From contig JBGPHT010000040.1 in assembly GCA_041484525.1 (NCBI GenBank), positions 1-51,127 of the forward strand: a stretch of DNA of 51,127 nt, written 5' to 3'. The notes beneath the pieces are model-generated. The model worked only from the letters and a program-made list of their open reading frames with translations. It did not search any database and was not told the DNA's origin. Both the position numbers and the translations under genes were made by a program. Below, piece after piece: positions 19,145-27,202 of the stretch. The number at the start of each line of letters is the position of its first letter. Within the stretch, counting starts at the first letter, position 1. This DNA is from JBGPHT01 sp041484525 (GTDB lineage Bacteria; Acidobacteriota; Terriglobia; Bryobacterales; Bryobacteraceae).

Positions 19145-19646
19145 GAGCGGCTCCGCCGCGCCCTTCTTCGAGTAAGGACGTGAGCCAATTCGATAACAAC
19201 GCTCGCACCGCACGCCGGAACGACTCGACGTCTGAGAACTCGATCGGGTTGGATAACTCGCTCTTGAGTTTCTCGACCGCGGGCTCGAGGGGCTGGTCCG
19301 GCGGAAGTGATTTGAACAGGACCGCGACGACCCGCATCGGCAGTTCGGGTTTCTCCAGGCAGGCTCCGGCCGTTTTGTACATCGGTTCGAAGTTGCGGAA
19401 CGGCGGTCCCCAGGTATCGCCCAAGACCTGAATGTAATACCGGCTGTCCTGAATATTTTCCTCGATCGCCTTCCAATAGGGCGGCAACTGGGCCATGTTA
19501 GGCGTGATCGAGACCGCAACCAAGAGGAGGCCGTGCGGCATGGACTCGGCTTCGTTGAATTCCGCCATTACTGTATAGAAAGCCTCCCGCTCGCCCTCCA
19601 GATCGCCCGGCGTGGCGCAGAAGACCCGATGAAAAGTGTAAGCCAT
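19134..19646 (-). CDS. DUF4062-like protein
   Basis: About 170 residues from ATG 19646 (MAYTFHRVFCATPGDLEGERE); an in-frame ATG at 19748 would place the start inside the promoter region of the divergent tail-collar genes, so I prefer the shorter form. The start resembles DUF4062 (VF-S-S-T-DL-EER-A), a Rossmann-like domain often found at the N-terminus of NTPase or signalling proteins, and YYIQVLGDTWGPP fits the core strand of that fold. Here it stands alone with a Leu-rich C-terminal helix. It is coupled to the GNAT gene and divergent from the tail-collar cluster. No enzymatic residues are recognised. Confidence 0.55.
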   Translation of the reverse strand: MAYTFHRVFCATPGDLEGEREAFYTVMAEFNEAESMPHGLLLVAVSITPNMAQLPPYWKAIEENIQDSRYYIQVLGDTWGPPFRNFEPMYKTAGACLEKPELPMRVVAVLFKSLPPDQPLEPAVEKLKSELSNPIEFSDVESFRRAVRALLSNWLTSLLEEGRGGAAHAG

Positions 19647-19735
19647 GCGGAGATTGGCAAGTCTAGCACAGGAAACCGGCATCGCCCAAACCATGCCATC
19701 CGGGAAAAAATTTCGTAACCAGTCAGTGGTGGATA

Positions 19736-19764
19736 TTGCACAATCCAACGTTCTGTAGTAACTT
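19736..19764 (+). promoter_or_regulatory. Candidate promoter of the tail-collar cluster
   Basis: TTGCAC (19736-19741) and TAACTT (19759-19764) are 17 bases apart. AGTACCAGTAC (19771-19781) lies at the expected transcription start and resembles the palindrome upstream of the dockerin gene. An AGGAGGTGA ribosome site follows before ATG 19798. Confidence 0.45.
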
Positions 19765-19797
19765 CATGCAAGTACCAGTACAGGAGGTGAGAGCGCA

Positions 19798-20316
19798 ATG
19801 TCGTCGACACCGTATATAGGACAGCTCGCGCTGGTTCCTTATAATTTCGCGCCATTGGGTTGGGCGTTTTGCGACGGCCAGATAATGTCGATCTCCGACA
19901 ACGACACGCTGTTTACTCTGATCGGCACGACGTACGGCGGCGACGGCCAGCAGACTTTCGCGCTGCCCGACTTGCGAGGGCGCACCATCGTACACCAGGG
20001 TACGGGCCTGAGCACTTACGTCATTGGCGAGAAGGGCGGCGTGGAACAGGTTACGCTGACGCAGAACCAGATCCCGCTGCACCCGCACCAATCGAACTGC
20101 TCGACGAATGCGCAAGGCAGCAATAACGCTGCGGGCGGCGTTCCGGCTGTCACCGCGAGCGGCAAGAACCAGTATGCGACTAATGCTGGAAATGCCCAGA
20201 TGGCCCCGGGAATGGTGTCGAGTGTAGGCGGCAGCCAACCACATGACAACCACCAGCCCTATCTGGCGCTGCACTGGGTCATATCGCTTGAAGGCATCTT
20301 CCCTTCACAGAACTGA
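19798..20316 (+). CDS. Tail-collar domain protein 1 (MdpB/microcystin-dependent-protein type)
   Basis: A 172-residue protein of the phage tail collar family. The collar domain (residues 5-62) reads IGQLALVPYNFAPLGWAFCDGQ...LPDLRGR. A Gly/Asn/Ala-rich middle section follows, and the C-terminus is SQPHDNHQPYLALHWVISLEGIFPSQN, the usual end of MdpB-type proteins. An optimal AGGAGG site precedes the ATG. It is first of three tandem paralogues (35- and 21-base gaps). In phage these domains sit at the tail fibre/baseplate; for free-standing bacterial copies a surface or contractile-particle role is inferred. No other phage gene is nearby. Confidence 0.9.
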   Translation: MSSTPYIGQLALVPYNFAPLGWAFCDGQIMSISDNDTLFTLIGTTYGGDGQQTFALPDLRGRTIVHQGTGLSTYVIGEKGGVEQVTLTQNQIPLHPHQSNCSTNAQGSNNAAGGVPAVTASGKNQYATNAGNAQMAPGMVSSVGGSQPHDNHQPYLALHWVISLEGIFPSQN

Positions 20317-20351
20317 GCGGAAAGAATCAAGTTAGGAAAGGCGAAACAATC

Positions 20352-20867
20352 ATGGCGACTAACCCCTTCCTCGGACAGCTAATGGCAGTTGCCTTCAACT
20401 ACCCGCCAAAAGGTTGGGCATTCTGTAACGGCCAGCTCCTGCCGATCAACCAGAACCAGGCGCTGTTTTCGCTGTTGGGAACTATGTATGGCGGGAACGG
20501 CCAGACGACTTTCGCCCTACCCAACTTACAGGGTCGCGTGGCGCTTGGCGCCGGATCGGGACCGGGGCTGCAGAACTACATCCAGGGCCAGAGCGCGGGC
20601 CAAGAAACCCACACGCTATCGATCAGCGAGATGCCTCAGCACCAGCACACCGTGACGGCGAGCGCTGTAGCCGGGAGCCTGCCGGTTGCCGCAGCCAATC
20701 TCCTGGGAAATGCGCCCATGTACATTGCCAGCCCGCCCGACCCTGCCGCGGCAACTGACAATCTGATTGCGGCCGCCGGGGGCAGCCAGCCCCACGAAAA
20801 CCGGCAGCCGTTTCTCGTGATGAACTGGTGTATCGCGTTGACCGGAATTTTTCCGAGCCGGAACTGA
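20352..20867 (+). CDS. Tail-collar domain protein 2
   Basis: A 171-residue paralogue. The collar domain (LGQLMAVAFNYPPKGWAFCNGQLLPINQNQALFSLLG) is followed by LPNLQGRVALGAGSG, a variable Ala-rich middle, and GGSQPHENRQPFLVMNWCIALTGIFPSRN. AGGAAAG lies upstream of the ATG. The N- and C-terminal thirds are conserved among the three copies while the middle third diverges, as expected if the middle carries ligand or partner specificity (inference). Confidence 0.9.
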   Translation: MATNPFLGQLMAVAFNYPPKGWAFCNGQLLPINQNQALFSLLGTMYGGNGQTTFALPNLQGRVALGAGSGPGLQNYIQGQSAGQETHTLSISEMPQHQHTVTASAVAGSLPVAAANLLGNAPMYIASPPDPAAATDNLIAAAGGSQPHENRQPFLVMNWCIALTGIFPSRN

Positions 20868-20888
20868 CGGCAGAAAGGGAGGCTTTAA

Positions 20889-21416
20889 ATGGCGAATCCG
20901 TTCGTGGGTGAGATCCTGTTAGTAGGATTCAATTTCGCCCCCAATGCGTTTGCAGTCTGTGCTGGGCAACTGCTGTCGATTTCGCAAAACACAGCGCTGT
21001 TTTCGTTGCTCGGCACTACCTATGGAGGCGACGGCAAAACTACCTTTGCGCTTCCTGACCTGCAGGGAAGGATTCCGATCCACGCCGGCCAGGGTCCTGG
21101 GATGCAAGACTACATTCTGGGCGAGTCCGACGGTTCGGAGACCGTTACCTTGTTGACAACCGAAATGCCGGCTCACACCCATGCCGTGAATTGCTCCGGC
21201 GCGCCGGGAGGCGTCACGACCCCGGTTGGTGGAGTGCCCGCCCGCGCAACCGCTGGCACCACGCCATACGCGCCAGCCGGTTCCGCGCTGTCCCAGCAGA
21301 TGTCTCTGAGCACCGCCCAGCCGAGCGGCGGCAACCTGCCGCACAACAACATCATGCCGTATCAGGCGCTGCTCTGGGTTATCTCGATGCAAGGCGTGTT
21401 CCCCGCGCGGAATTGA
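20889..21416 (+). CDS. Tail-collar domain protein 3
   Basis: A 175-residue third paralogue with VGEILLVGFNFAPNAFAVCAGQ, LPDLQGRIPIHAGQGPG and the C-terminal NLPHNNIMPYQALLWVISMQGVFPARN. A GGGAGG site is close before the ATG. Copies 2 and 3 share the (L/M)QNYI-like segment after the collar. The cluster ends at a stem-loop terminator shared with the convergent DUF1501 gene. Confidence 0.9.
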   Translation: MANPFVGEILLVGFNFAPNAFAVCAGQLLSISQNTALFSLLGTTYGGDGKTTFALPDLQGRIPIHAGQGPGMQDYILGESDGSETVTLLTTEMPAHTHAVNCSGAPGGVTTPVGGVPARATAGTTPYAPAGSALSQQMSLSTAQPSGGNLPHNNIMPYQALLWVISMQGVFPARN

Positions 21417-21437
21417 CGGAAGCGGGGCGGTTCTTCT

Positions 21438-21475
21438 AAAGGGGGCGGGGACTTGGCGGTCTCCGCCCCTTTTGT
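21438..21475. terminator. Rho-independent terminator, usable from both strands
   Basis: AAAGGGGGCGG (21438-21448) pairs with CCGCCCCTTT (21463-21472) apart from one bulged G. The plus strand then reads TTTTGTG and the minus strand AAAG-rich sequence becomes CTTTAG. It separates the tail-collar cluster from the convergent DUF1501 gene. Confidence 0.7.
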
Positions 21476-21479
21476 GTCT

Positions 21480-22622
21480 CTACCCGGTAACCATGAAGCC
21501 CAGCGTGCGCCGGCCCATCCGCTGAACGCCGGGGAGATGGATCGTCACGTCGGAATAGGAAACGCCGAACCAGTTCGCCAGAGTAGCGGCGTATTGGTCC
21601 TTGGAACTGGTGGGAATCCAGGTGCCCCGCCTGTCCGCGTCGTTCCGTCCGCCCGGCACGAGGTCCGGGAACACCCCGTGAACGTTGCCTCCGATCACAG
21701 ATCCGCCCATCACCAGTTGATGTCCGCCCCATCCCGGATCGGTTCCGGCCCTGCCGTTCGGCACCATGGTGCGCGAGTATTCCGTGTCGGTGTAAGTGGT
21801 GACGTCTTGCGCCCGCCCCATCTGCGAAACGGCGGCGTAAAAGGCGCCCATCGCCGAACTAAGCTCGCGGTAGAGTCCGGCCTGGGTGGGCAATTGATTC
21901 TGTGTCGTCGCGAAGCCGCTCATCAGAACTGTGTATACCTGGCTCTTCAAGCCCAGCGAGGATCCGGCGCGAATCAGCGAGGCCACCTGGCGGAGTTGCT
22001 GGCCGAGGCCGGTCATGGGGAATGCCACGGAGACACCGGGATCGGCGCCGGCCGCGACCGTCAAGACCGCTTTGCGCAATTCCGGGCTGGCCGAAAGGCC
22101 GGGCGCCAGCAGTGCCATCGACGTGTAGCGATCGCCCATCGGCAGTAGGTTGGGAAGCCCTGTGAACAGGCTGCCGCGCTTATCTTCTGCGACCTCCGCC
22201 ACGCCGGCCGCCCACTTGGGAACGGCGTAACCGGGGGTGAAGAAGCTCAGGTTGGGATCGATGGGCGCGCGCGACGCATGTCCCACGTTGCTCACTACGG
22301 CGAGGGCTCCCATTTGAAACAGATCCTGGAGTTCCTGAAGCGCGGGATGGAACCCGTATGGGGTCCGATCGAGCGCCGAGGTCACCGGCAGCAGCGCCTG
22401 CTTCGGAAGAGTGAGCGGGCCGCGCGCGGCGGCATAAGTATCGTAATTCCCGATCGGCACCAGCATGTTATTGCTGTCGTGGCCGCCCAGCAGGTAGATG
22501 CAGACCAGCACCCGCTCCGAACCGGCCATGGCTCGGGCCGGGATCGCCTTCAGACCTGCCGCAGCCAGCGCAGTTCCCAACATCTTGCGGCGCGTCAGGT
22601 GATGGCTGTGGCGTTCAGTCAT
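21480..22622 (-). CDS. DUF1501 family protein, Tat-exported (second copy)
   Basis: A 380-residue DUF1501 protein of a different subgroup from the one at 5425-6834. The N-terminus HHLTRRKMLGTALAAAG is a Tat signal. Landmarks are YLLGGHDSNNMLVPIG (metal-site region), VVSNVGHASRAP, a late YTDTEYSRTMVPNGRAGTDPGWGGHQLVMGG and the C-terminal LANWFGV. This subgroup usually follows a DUF1800 gene, but none is present here. The upstream region carries AGTACYGG-type sequences like those before the other surface genes. Confidence 0.88.
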   Translation of the reverse strand: MTERHSHHLTRRKMLGTALAAAGLKAIPARAMAGSERVLVCIYLLGGHDSNNMLVPIGNYDTYAAARGPLTLPKQALLPVTSALDRTPYGFHPALQELQDLFQMGALAVVSNVGHASRAPIDPNLSFFTPGYAVPKWAAGVAEVAEDKRGSLFTGLPNLLPMGDRYTSMALLAPGLSASPELRKAVLTVAAGADPGVSVAFPMTGLGQQLRQVASLIRAGSSLGLKSQVYTVLMSGFATTQNQLPTQAGLYRELSSAMGAFYAAVSQMGRAQDVTTYTDTEYSRTMVPNGRAGTDPGWGGHQLVMGGSVIGGNVHGVFPDLVPGGRNDADRRGTWIPTSSKDQYAATLANWFGVSYSDVTIHLPGVQRMGRRTLGFMVTG

Positions 22623-22804
22623 GAAAGCGGACCCTCCCGAGCAATGTAGCCGTTATGTGCGCAAAAGTCCATTGAAAATTGGCTCACTGGTACCGGTGCG
22701 GGAGTGGGAGGAGTACTGGTTTGGAACTCAGGGCCGGGCGAGAACAGGGTCAGTAGCCCAGTAAACCGGGGATTCCCCTACAATTAGTACACCTCTTTCG
22801 GAAC

Positions 22805-23359
22805 ATGACTCCTTTCCTCAAGCTTCCCCTGGCATTCGATCCGCAGCGCCTCACGACCGACCTCGCTAGGATCGTTCCTGACGACTGGTCTCCGCATTTC
22901 AACACCGCTTACTACGAGGGAGACTGGAGCGGCATCGCCTTGCGGACCACCGAGGGTGCGCACGTCCCTCTATTTCCGAACCCCGCGGTGGACCGGTACG
23001 TCGAGACCCCGTTCCTCGACCGCTGTCCGTATTTCCGGGAGGTCCTCGGCGCCTTCTTGTGCCCGCTGAAGACGGCGCGGTTGCTGCGTTTGAAGGCCGG
23101 GTCGCGTATTCTCGAGCATCGCGATTACGGCCTCGGATTCGAATTGGGCGAACTAAGGGTCCACGTGCCGGTGCAGACGAACCCCGCGGTTCAGTTCTTT
23201 CTGGATGGCACGCAGGTGGTCATGCGGGAGGGCGAAGCCTGGTACCTCGACCTCAGTCTGCCTCATCGGGTCGAGAACCAGGGTGCCGCGGACCGCGTCC
23301 ACTTAGTGATCGACTGCGTGCTTAATGAGTGGATGAAGGCGATGTTTCCAGGGAAATGA
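22805..23359 (+). CDS. Aspartyl/asparaginyl beta-hydroxylase-type Fe(II)/2-oxoglutarate dioxygenase
   Basis: A 184-residue non-heme iron dioxygenase. The expected metal ligands are His105 and Asp107 in EHRDYGLG and His154 in LSLPHRVENQG; Arg164 is placed to bind 2-oxoglutarate. Family members hydroxylate Asp/Asn residues or small substrates; the substrate here is unknown. A -10-like TACAAT lies at 22779-22784. It is a monocistronic gene between the DUF1501 gene and the decayed island. Confidence 0.88.
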   Translation: MTPFLKLPLAFDPQRLTTDLARIVPDDWSPHFNTAYYEGDWSGIALRTTEGAHVPLFPNPAVDRYVETPFLDRCPYFREVLGAFLCPLKTARLLRLKAGSRILEHRDYGLGFELGELRVHVPVQTNPAVQFFLDGTQVVMREGEAWYLDLSLPHRVENQGAADRVHLVIDCVLNEWMKAMFPGK

Positions 23360-23374
23360 ATTGAGTAGGTTGAG

Positions 23375-23453
23375 TGGTGGGCGGTCGCGGGCTCGAACCG
23401 CGGACCTCCGGTGATCCGTTGGTTCCCAAACTGTTGGTCGAGCCGTCCCGCCC
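23375..23453 (-). pseudogene. tRNA-like remnant (intact T arm, acceptor stem and CCA; no anticodon arm)
   Basis: On the minus strand the 3' part has a perfect 5-bp T stem (CGCGG-TTCGAGC-CCGCG), a variable-loop-like AGGTC and an acceptor strand CCGCCC-A-CCA that pairs with GGGCGG at the 5' end. The middle does not fold into a standard D arm or a 5-bp anticodon stem with T33, so I cannot assign an amino acid. It is best read as a tRNA pseudogene or recombined attachment-site sequence at the edge of the island. Confidence 0.4.
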
Positions 23454-23554
23454 AAGGATCCGGATAGCATTCGTCCGATATCCTGCACGGCTTCCGCACA
23501 AGGTGCTACAATTCGAGGCAGTTTTGTTTCGAACGTAACATAAGAACTCGTGCC

Positions 23555-24720
23555 ATGCTGCTCGATCACCTTCTCGAGAATGCGAGTTCTCAGGCACCCG
23601 TGGTTGGCCTCACTCATGGGTTCTACCGCTATCCCGCACGATTCTCGCCACAGTTCGCTCGCGCCGCGGTCGAGGCTTTTACCAAACCCTTGGACACCGT
23701 CATGGACCCATTCATGGGCGGTGGCACGTCGGCGGTTGAAGCTCTCGGACTTGGGCGTCGGTTTTTGGGGAGCGACATTAATTCGCTTAGCGTTTTTATA
23801 ACTCGGGCCAAAACTACACCCTTAACCTCGTGCGACGAGGGGAACATTCGGTCATGGGCAAAAACGATGGCCGAGAACGGAAGGGTTCAGTCATGGCAGG
23901 TGCCTCCCGACGAATGGACACCCTACCAGGTGAACACTCCGTGGTGGTTGCGAAGAGCGATTGACCACGCCCTCTTGGGCGCCTACGAACTTTCGACAAA
24001 TCAACGTCAAAGAGACTTCGCCCGATCAGTCATTCTCAAGACGGCGCAATGGGCACTCGACTGCAAGGACTCGACTCCGTCGAGTCGCCGCTTCTTCGGG
24101 CATTGTCAGCTAATACCGACGAGATGCTCTCCGCACTGCGCTGTTTTCGTACCCGACTACGCGACGCGTTTCAGGAAGCACCGTCGCGAACCCTGCGACA
24201 TAGGCGGCTATAATAGTTCACTGTGATGCATCGGCCATCGCCGAGCAACGGTGTATTCCGCAAGGCTGGCTTCCTCCAAGACTAATCCTCACATCCCCAC
24301 CTTACTTCGGAGTTCACATCCTTTACCATCGCTGGCAGGTTCAGGGCCGGCGAGAGACACCTGCGCCCTTCTGGATTGCCGCCTCAAAGGACGGTATGGG
24401 CGCATCTTTCTACACTTTCGGCGACCGAAAGCGCCGCGGCATGGAGAATTACCTCGCACGTCTCCAAGACTGTTTCGCCTCGATTGTAAAGACCATGAAC
24501 GAGCGCTCCCAGATGGTCCAACTGGTGTCCTTCTCAAATCCATCGACCGAACTGGAGCCGTACCTCAATGCGATGGAAGCAGCCGGTTTGCACGAGGCAG
24601 GAATCGCAGAACTGCAGGGCCGGTTTTGGAGAACAGTTCCGAACCGTAAGTGGTATGCTAAGCTGCGCGGCGGTACACCTCCGAGACCAGGAGCTATTAC
24701 TCATTCACAATCGCACGTAG
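23555..24720 (+). pseudogene. DNA methyltransferase (N4/N6 amino type), frameshifted
   Basis: The reading frame starts at ATG 23555 with YRYPARFSPQFA and the SAM-binding motif I DPFMGGGTSAVEAL. After CKDSTPSS (about 24085) homology-like sequence continues in another frame (NTDEMLSALRCFRTRLRDAF). After about 24207 it moves to a third frame containing the catalytic motif IV TSPPY (about 24294-24308) and FYTFGDRKRRGMENYLARL. Finally VPNRKWYAKLRGG changes frame near 24680 to end RDQELLLIHNRT at TAG 24718. At least three indels therefore break one gene of about 385 codons. Motif order I-IV suggests a gamma-like amino-methyltransferase. Either the gene is dead or the assembly has errors here. Confidence 0.7.
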
Positions 24721-24871
24721 GAAGGTCAAGCATGGCCATCGATTCTCCGAGATCGCTGCTTCAATCTTTACTATTATAAATGCCACAGCCAATGCCGAAG
24801 TAAAGTCCATTCTCGACGAGATCGGCGATTCCGCGGATATAGGTCTGGATTCACCCTTCGGTAATCTCGGT

Positions 24872-26269
24872 TTGCAGTGGCATGCATTCGGAAATAATGC
24901 TTCGAATATTTCTTCGATTGGTCTCGGGACTAAGCCAGGGCGTAGTCTTACTGAACGGCTAACGAACGCCATCGACGCGTTGCTGGAAGACCGCGTACAA
25001 CCCAACGTCACACCGCCGAACTCTGCTCGAAATGCAGCGAAGAGCTGGTTTGGCCGACCCATCTCGGGTCCGGACGACGGACTGTTTAGATGGGATTATT
25101 CGGGACTCGATATCGACCGGCGTATTTCGGTGATTCTTCTACCAAGCGGAAATGATGCTGCGCCTACAGTGGATGTTTTGGACGACGGGATCGGCATCAG
25201 GCCGGAGCAATTTCCCTCGACCATCCTTAGCCTCCAAGGGGGCAACAAGATTGACAAGTGGTACGTCATCGGGGCTTTCGGGCAGGGCGGTGCTTCAACG
25301 CTTGCATTTTGCGAATACGCCCTGATCGTGTCCCGCAACAAACAAGAGCCGCATATTTGCGCCTTCACCCTTGTGCGCGTTCTCAACCTCAACGAGACCT
25401 ACAAGGAAGATTGCTTTGGGTATTTGGCGTTTCTCTACGACGGTCAGATTACTGTACCCTCTTGTGATATTGGCAATGAGGCATTGGACTTGTATCCGGA
25501 TAGCCAGGAGGAGAAAACTCCAAAGCTGGCCAAGGGGACGTTGGTCAGGCACTTCACGTACAAGCTCACAAATCTTTCCGGCAAGTTAGGTCCCGGCACA
25601 GGGAACCTCTATCACTACTTCCACAGTTCGCTGTTTGATCCACTGTTTCCATTTCGCGTTCACGATTTGCGCGACAAGAACGGTCGGCAAGAACTCATCC
25701 GAGGTAGCCGAAACCGCCTCATGCGGTTGCAAGAAAGTGAGGCGGACTCGCGAACCGAGATTAGGCATTACCGCCCTATGGAGTACGTTAGCCCTCTTGG
25801 CACGCAAGACTCATCCGTCGGAATAGAATACTGGGTGGTTCTGAGTCAGAAGAAGCAGAAGGATGGCTATACGCTCCGCGCCCAATCGAATGAGCTGTTC
25901 ATAGAGACGGGCTACCCGATCATTGGGACCCTCAACGGTCAGAATCAGGGACAACTCAACGCGCATCTGCTCCGGGATGTAGAGTTGGGGATGGTTTCGC
26001 GCCATATCATAATTCATCTGGATGCTACGAATGCGAACCCTAGGATCCGGCGCGAGCTTTTCGCGACCAGCCGGGAGGGCTTCAAAGACGGTCCGGTCTT
26101 GGAGGACCTTAAGGGTGTCCTTCGCAAGATGCTTGAAGAGGACGACAACCTCTACGCTATCGAGCGAGAGCCCATGAATGGATGGCCGCTCTTCGCCAGC
26201 GCCACGAAGCGCGCGAACTCGGCGGCCGGCGCCTTGGGAAATGCCTTCCAGAAATCCGCTTCGAGATAG
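24872..26269 (+). CDS. GHKL (MutL/Hsp90-type) ATPase, damaged start and replaced 3' end
   Basis: The longest intact frame (465 codons, TTG start) encodes a HATPase_c domain: N box LTERLTNAIDALLE, G1 box DVLDDGIGI, and glycine-rich GAFGQGGAS. In-frame protein-like sequence continues upstream to about 24737 (FSEIAASIFTIINATANAEV), and ATG 24732 has a good AGGAAGG site but lies one frame away, so a further indel near the start is likely. From about 26165 the frame is antisense to the isomerase gene (last ~35 residues), so the original C-terminus has been lost after DDNLYAIERE. Such ATPases occur beside DNA methylases and Z1/PD-(D/E)XK proteins in restriction-like clusters; that link is from family knowledge. 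Confidence 0.65.
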   Translation: MQWHAFGNNASNISSIGLGTKPGRSLTERLTNAIDALLEDRVQPNVTPPNSARNAAKSWFGRPISGPDDGLFRWDYSGLDIDRRISVILLPSGNDAAPTVDVLDDGIGIRPEQFPSTILSLQGGNKIDKWYVIGAFGQGGASTLAFCEYALIVSRNKQEPHICAFTLVRVLNLNETYKEDCFGYLAFLYDGQITVPSCDIGNEALDLYPDSQEEKTPKLAKGTLVRHFTYKLTNLSGKLGPGTGNLYHYFHSSLFDPLFPFRVHDLRDKNGRQELIRGSRNRLMRLQESEADSRTEIRHYRPMEYVSPLGTQDSSVGIEYWVVLSQKKQKDGYTLRAQSNELFIETGYPIIGTLNGQNQGQLNAHLLRDVELGMVSRHIIIHLDATNANPRIRRELFATSREGFKDGPVLEDLKGVLRKMLEEDDNLYAIEREPMNGWPLFASATKRANSAAGALGNAFQKSASR

Positions 26270-27129
26270 GGCAGCACGCGCGGCGGACGGCCCGTGATGA
26301 TCTCGAGCTGCATGGAGGCGCCCGGAGCCAGCGCGCGGAAGCGCTCCGCGAATTTGACGAAATCCACGCTGCCATCGCCCAGGGCCACCCACTGTGCGGC
26401 GGCGCCGCGCGGATGCTCGAAGACGATGGAATCGCGCACGTGCGTGGTGACGACGTAAGGCGCCAGGGTTTCGAGCGAAACGAAGGGGTCTTCCACCACC
26501 CACATCGGATTGCCGGTGTCCAGGCACGAAGCGACCAAATCCTTGCCCGATTCCTCGATGATGGTTTTCACTTCGCGCGCCTGCATATCGCCGTCGTGAT
26601 TTTCGAGCGCGATCTTCACGCCCAGGTCGAGCGCTTCGGAGCGCACGGACTTGAACACCTGGATGGTGCTCTCCATGTGAACCTCGATGCCGCCCGGCGT
26701 CAGACTGTCAGGCGAGCCGCCGAGGTAGCAGCGCATGGAGCGCGCGCCCACCGCCTTCGAGATCCGCAGCCCTTCGAGGACGCGCTCGCGCGCCGGCGGA
26801 CCATCCTTCTTATAAGCGCGGGCGGTGGGGCAGATGCAGCCGGTGCCGCCATCGATCTGGATGCGCAGGCGCGCGGCCTGGTCCTTAATCTTCTGCAGGT
26901 AGGCGGGCTCGCGGCTTTCGTAGTCGTCCAGGCTCGAGATCTGAATGGTGTCGAGCTTCTGCTGTCCGGCGTAATCGAGCAACTGGTGGGCTTTCCATTT
27001 GAACGCGCGCAGGGAGTAGGTATCGAACCCAAGCTTGACGGGCGCCTCTTCGCCCGCATCGGGGGCTGCGGCGGATACGGCAGCGACGGCCGCGCCGGTG
27101 GCGGATTGCAGGAAAGTACGGCGGAGCAT
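26152..27129 (-). CDS. Sugar-phosphate isomerase/epimerase-like TIM barrel, Tat-exported
   Basis: A 325-residue AP-endonuclease-2/xylose-isomerase-like barrel. The N-terminus MLRRTFLQSATGAAVAAVSAA is a Tat-like signal. Probable metal ligands lie in IALENHDGD (Glu), ASCLDTGN (Asp), VVTTHVRD (His) and MQLEIITG (Glu). The last few residues (GSRSIA) overlap the island junction, so the natural C-terminus may have been replaced. Substrate unknown; exported relatives are common in Acidobacteria and Planctomycetes. It overlaps the convergent ATPase frame by 118 bases. Confidence 0.85.
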   Translation of the reverse strand: MLRRTFLQSATGAAVAAVSAAAPDAGEEAPVKLGFDTYSLRAFKWKAHQLLDYAGQQKLDTIQISSLDDYESREPAYLQKIKDQAARLRIQIDGGTGCICPTARAYKKDGPPARERVLEGLRISKAVGARSMRCYLGGSPDSLTPGGIEVHMESTIQVFKSVRSEALDLGVKIALENHDGDMQAREVKTIIEESGKDLVASCLDTGNPMWVVEDPFVSLETLAPYVVTTHVRDSIVFEHPRGAAAQWVALGDGSVDFVKFAERFRALAPGASMQLEIITGRPPRVLPYLEADFWKAFPKAPAAEFARFVALAKSGHPFMGSRSIA

Positions 27130-27202
27130 GCTGATACTCTACCGCAGGGCCGGGGTGAAATCTCCCGCTACCGGACCGGCGCGCGGGCGTTAAAATGGGA
27201 CC

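Larger units (their letters stand above)
23375..26165. other. Decayed genomic island (restriction/anti-phage type)
   Basis: Bounded on the left by a tRNA-like sequence and on the right by a junction where the ATPase frame runs antisense into the isomerase tail. It is visibly poorer in G+C than its flanks. It carries a methyltransferase with several frameshifts and an ATPase with a damaged start and a truncated end. I see no integrase or transposase, so the mode of entry is unknown. Confidence 0.5.

Noticed and set aside
23375..23453. Functional tRNA-Pro (TGG in the sequence TTTGGGA)
   Set aside because: The putative anticodon loop is not flanked by a pairing stem and the D arm is absent, so I only call a remnant.
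23555..26269. Intact restriction-modification or anti-phage operon
   Set aside because: The methylase changes frame at least three times, the ATPase start is out of frame with its ribosome site, and its 3' end is replaced; it cannot be intact as read.
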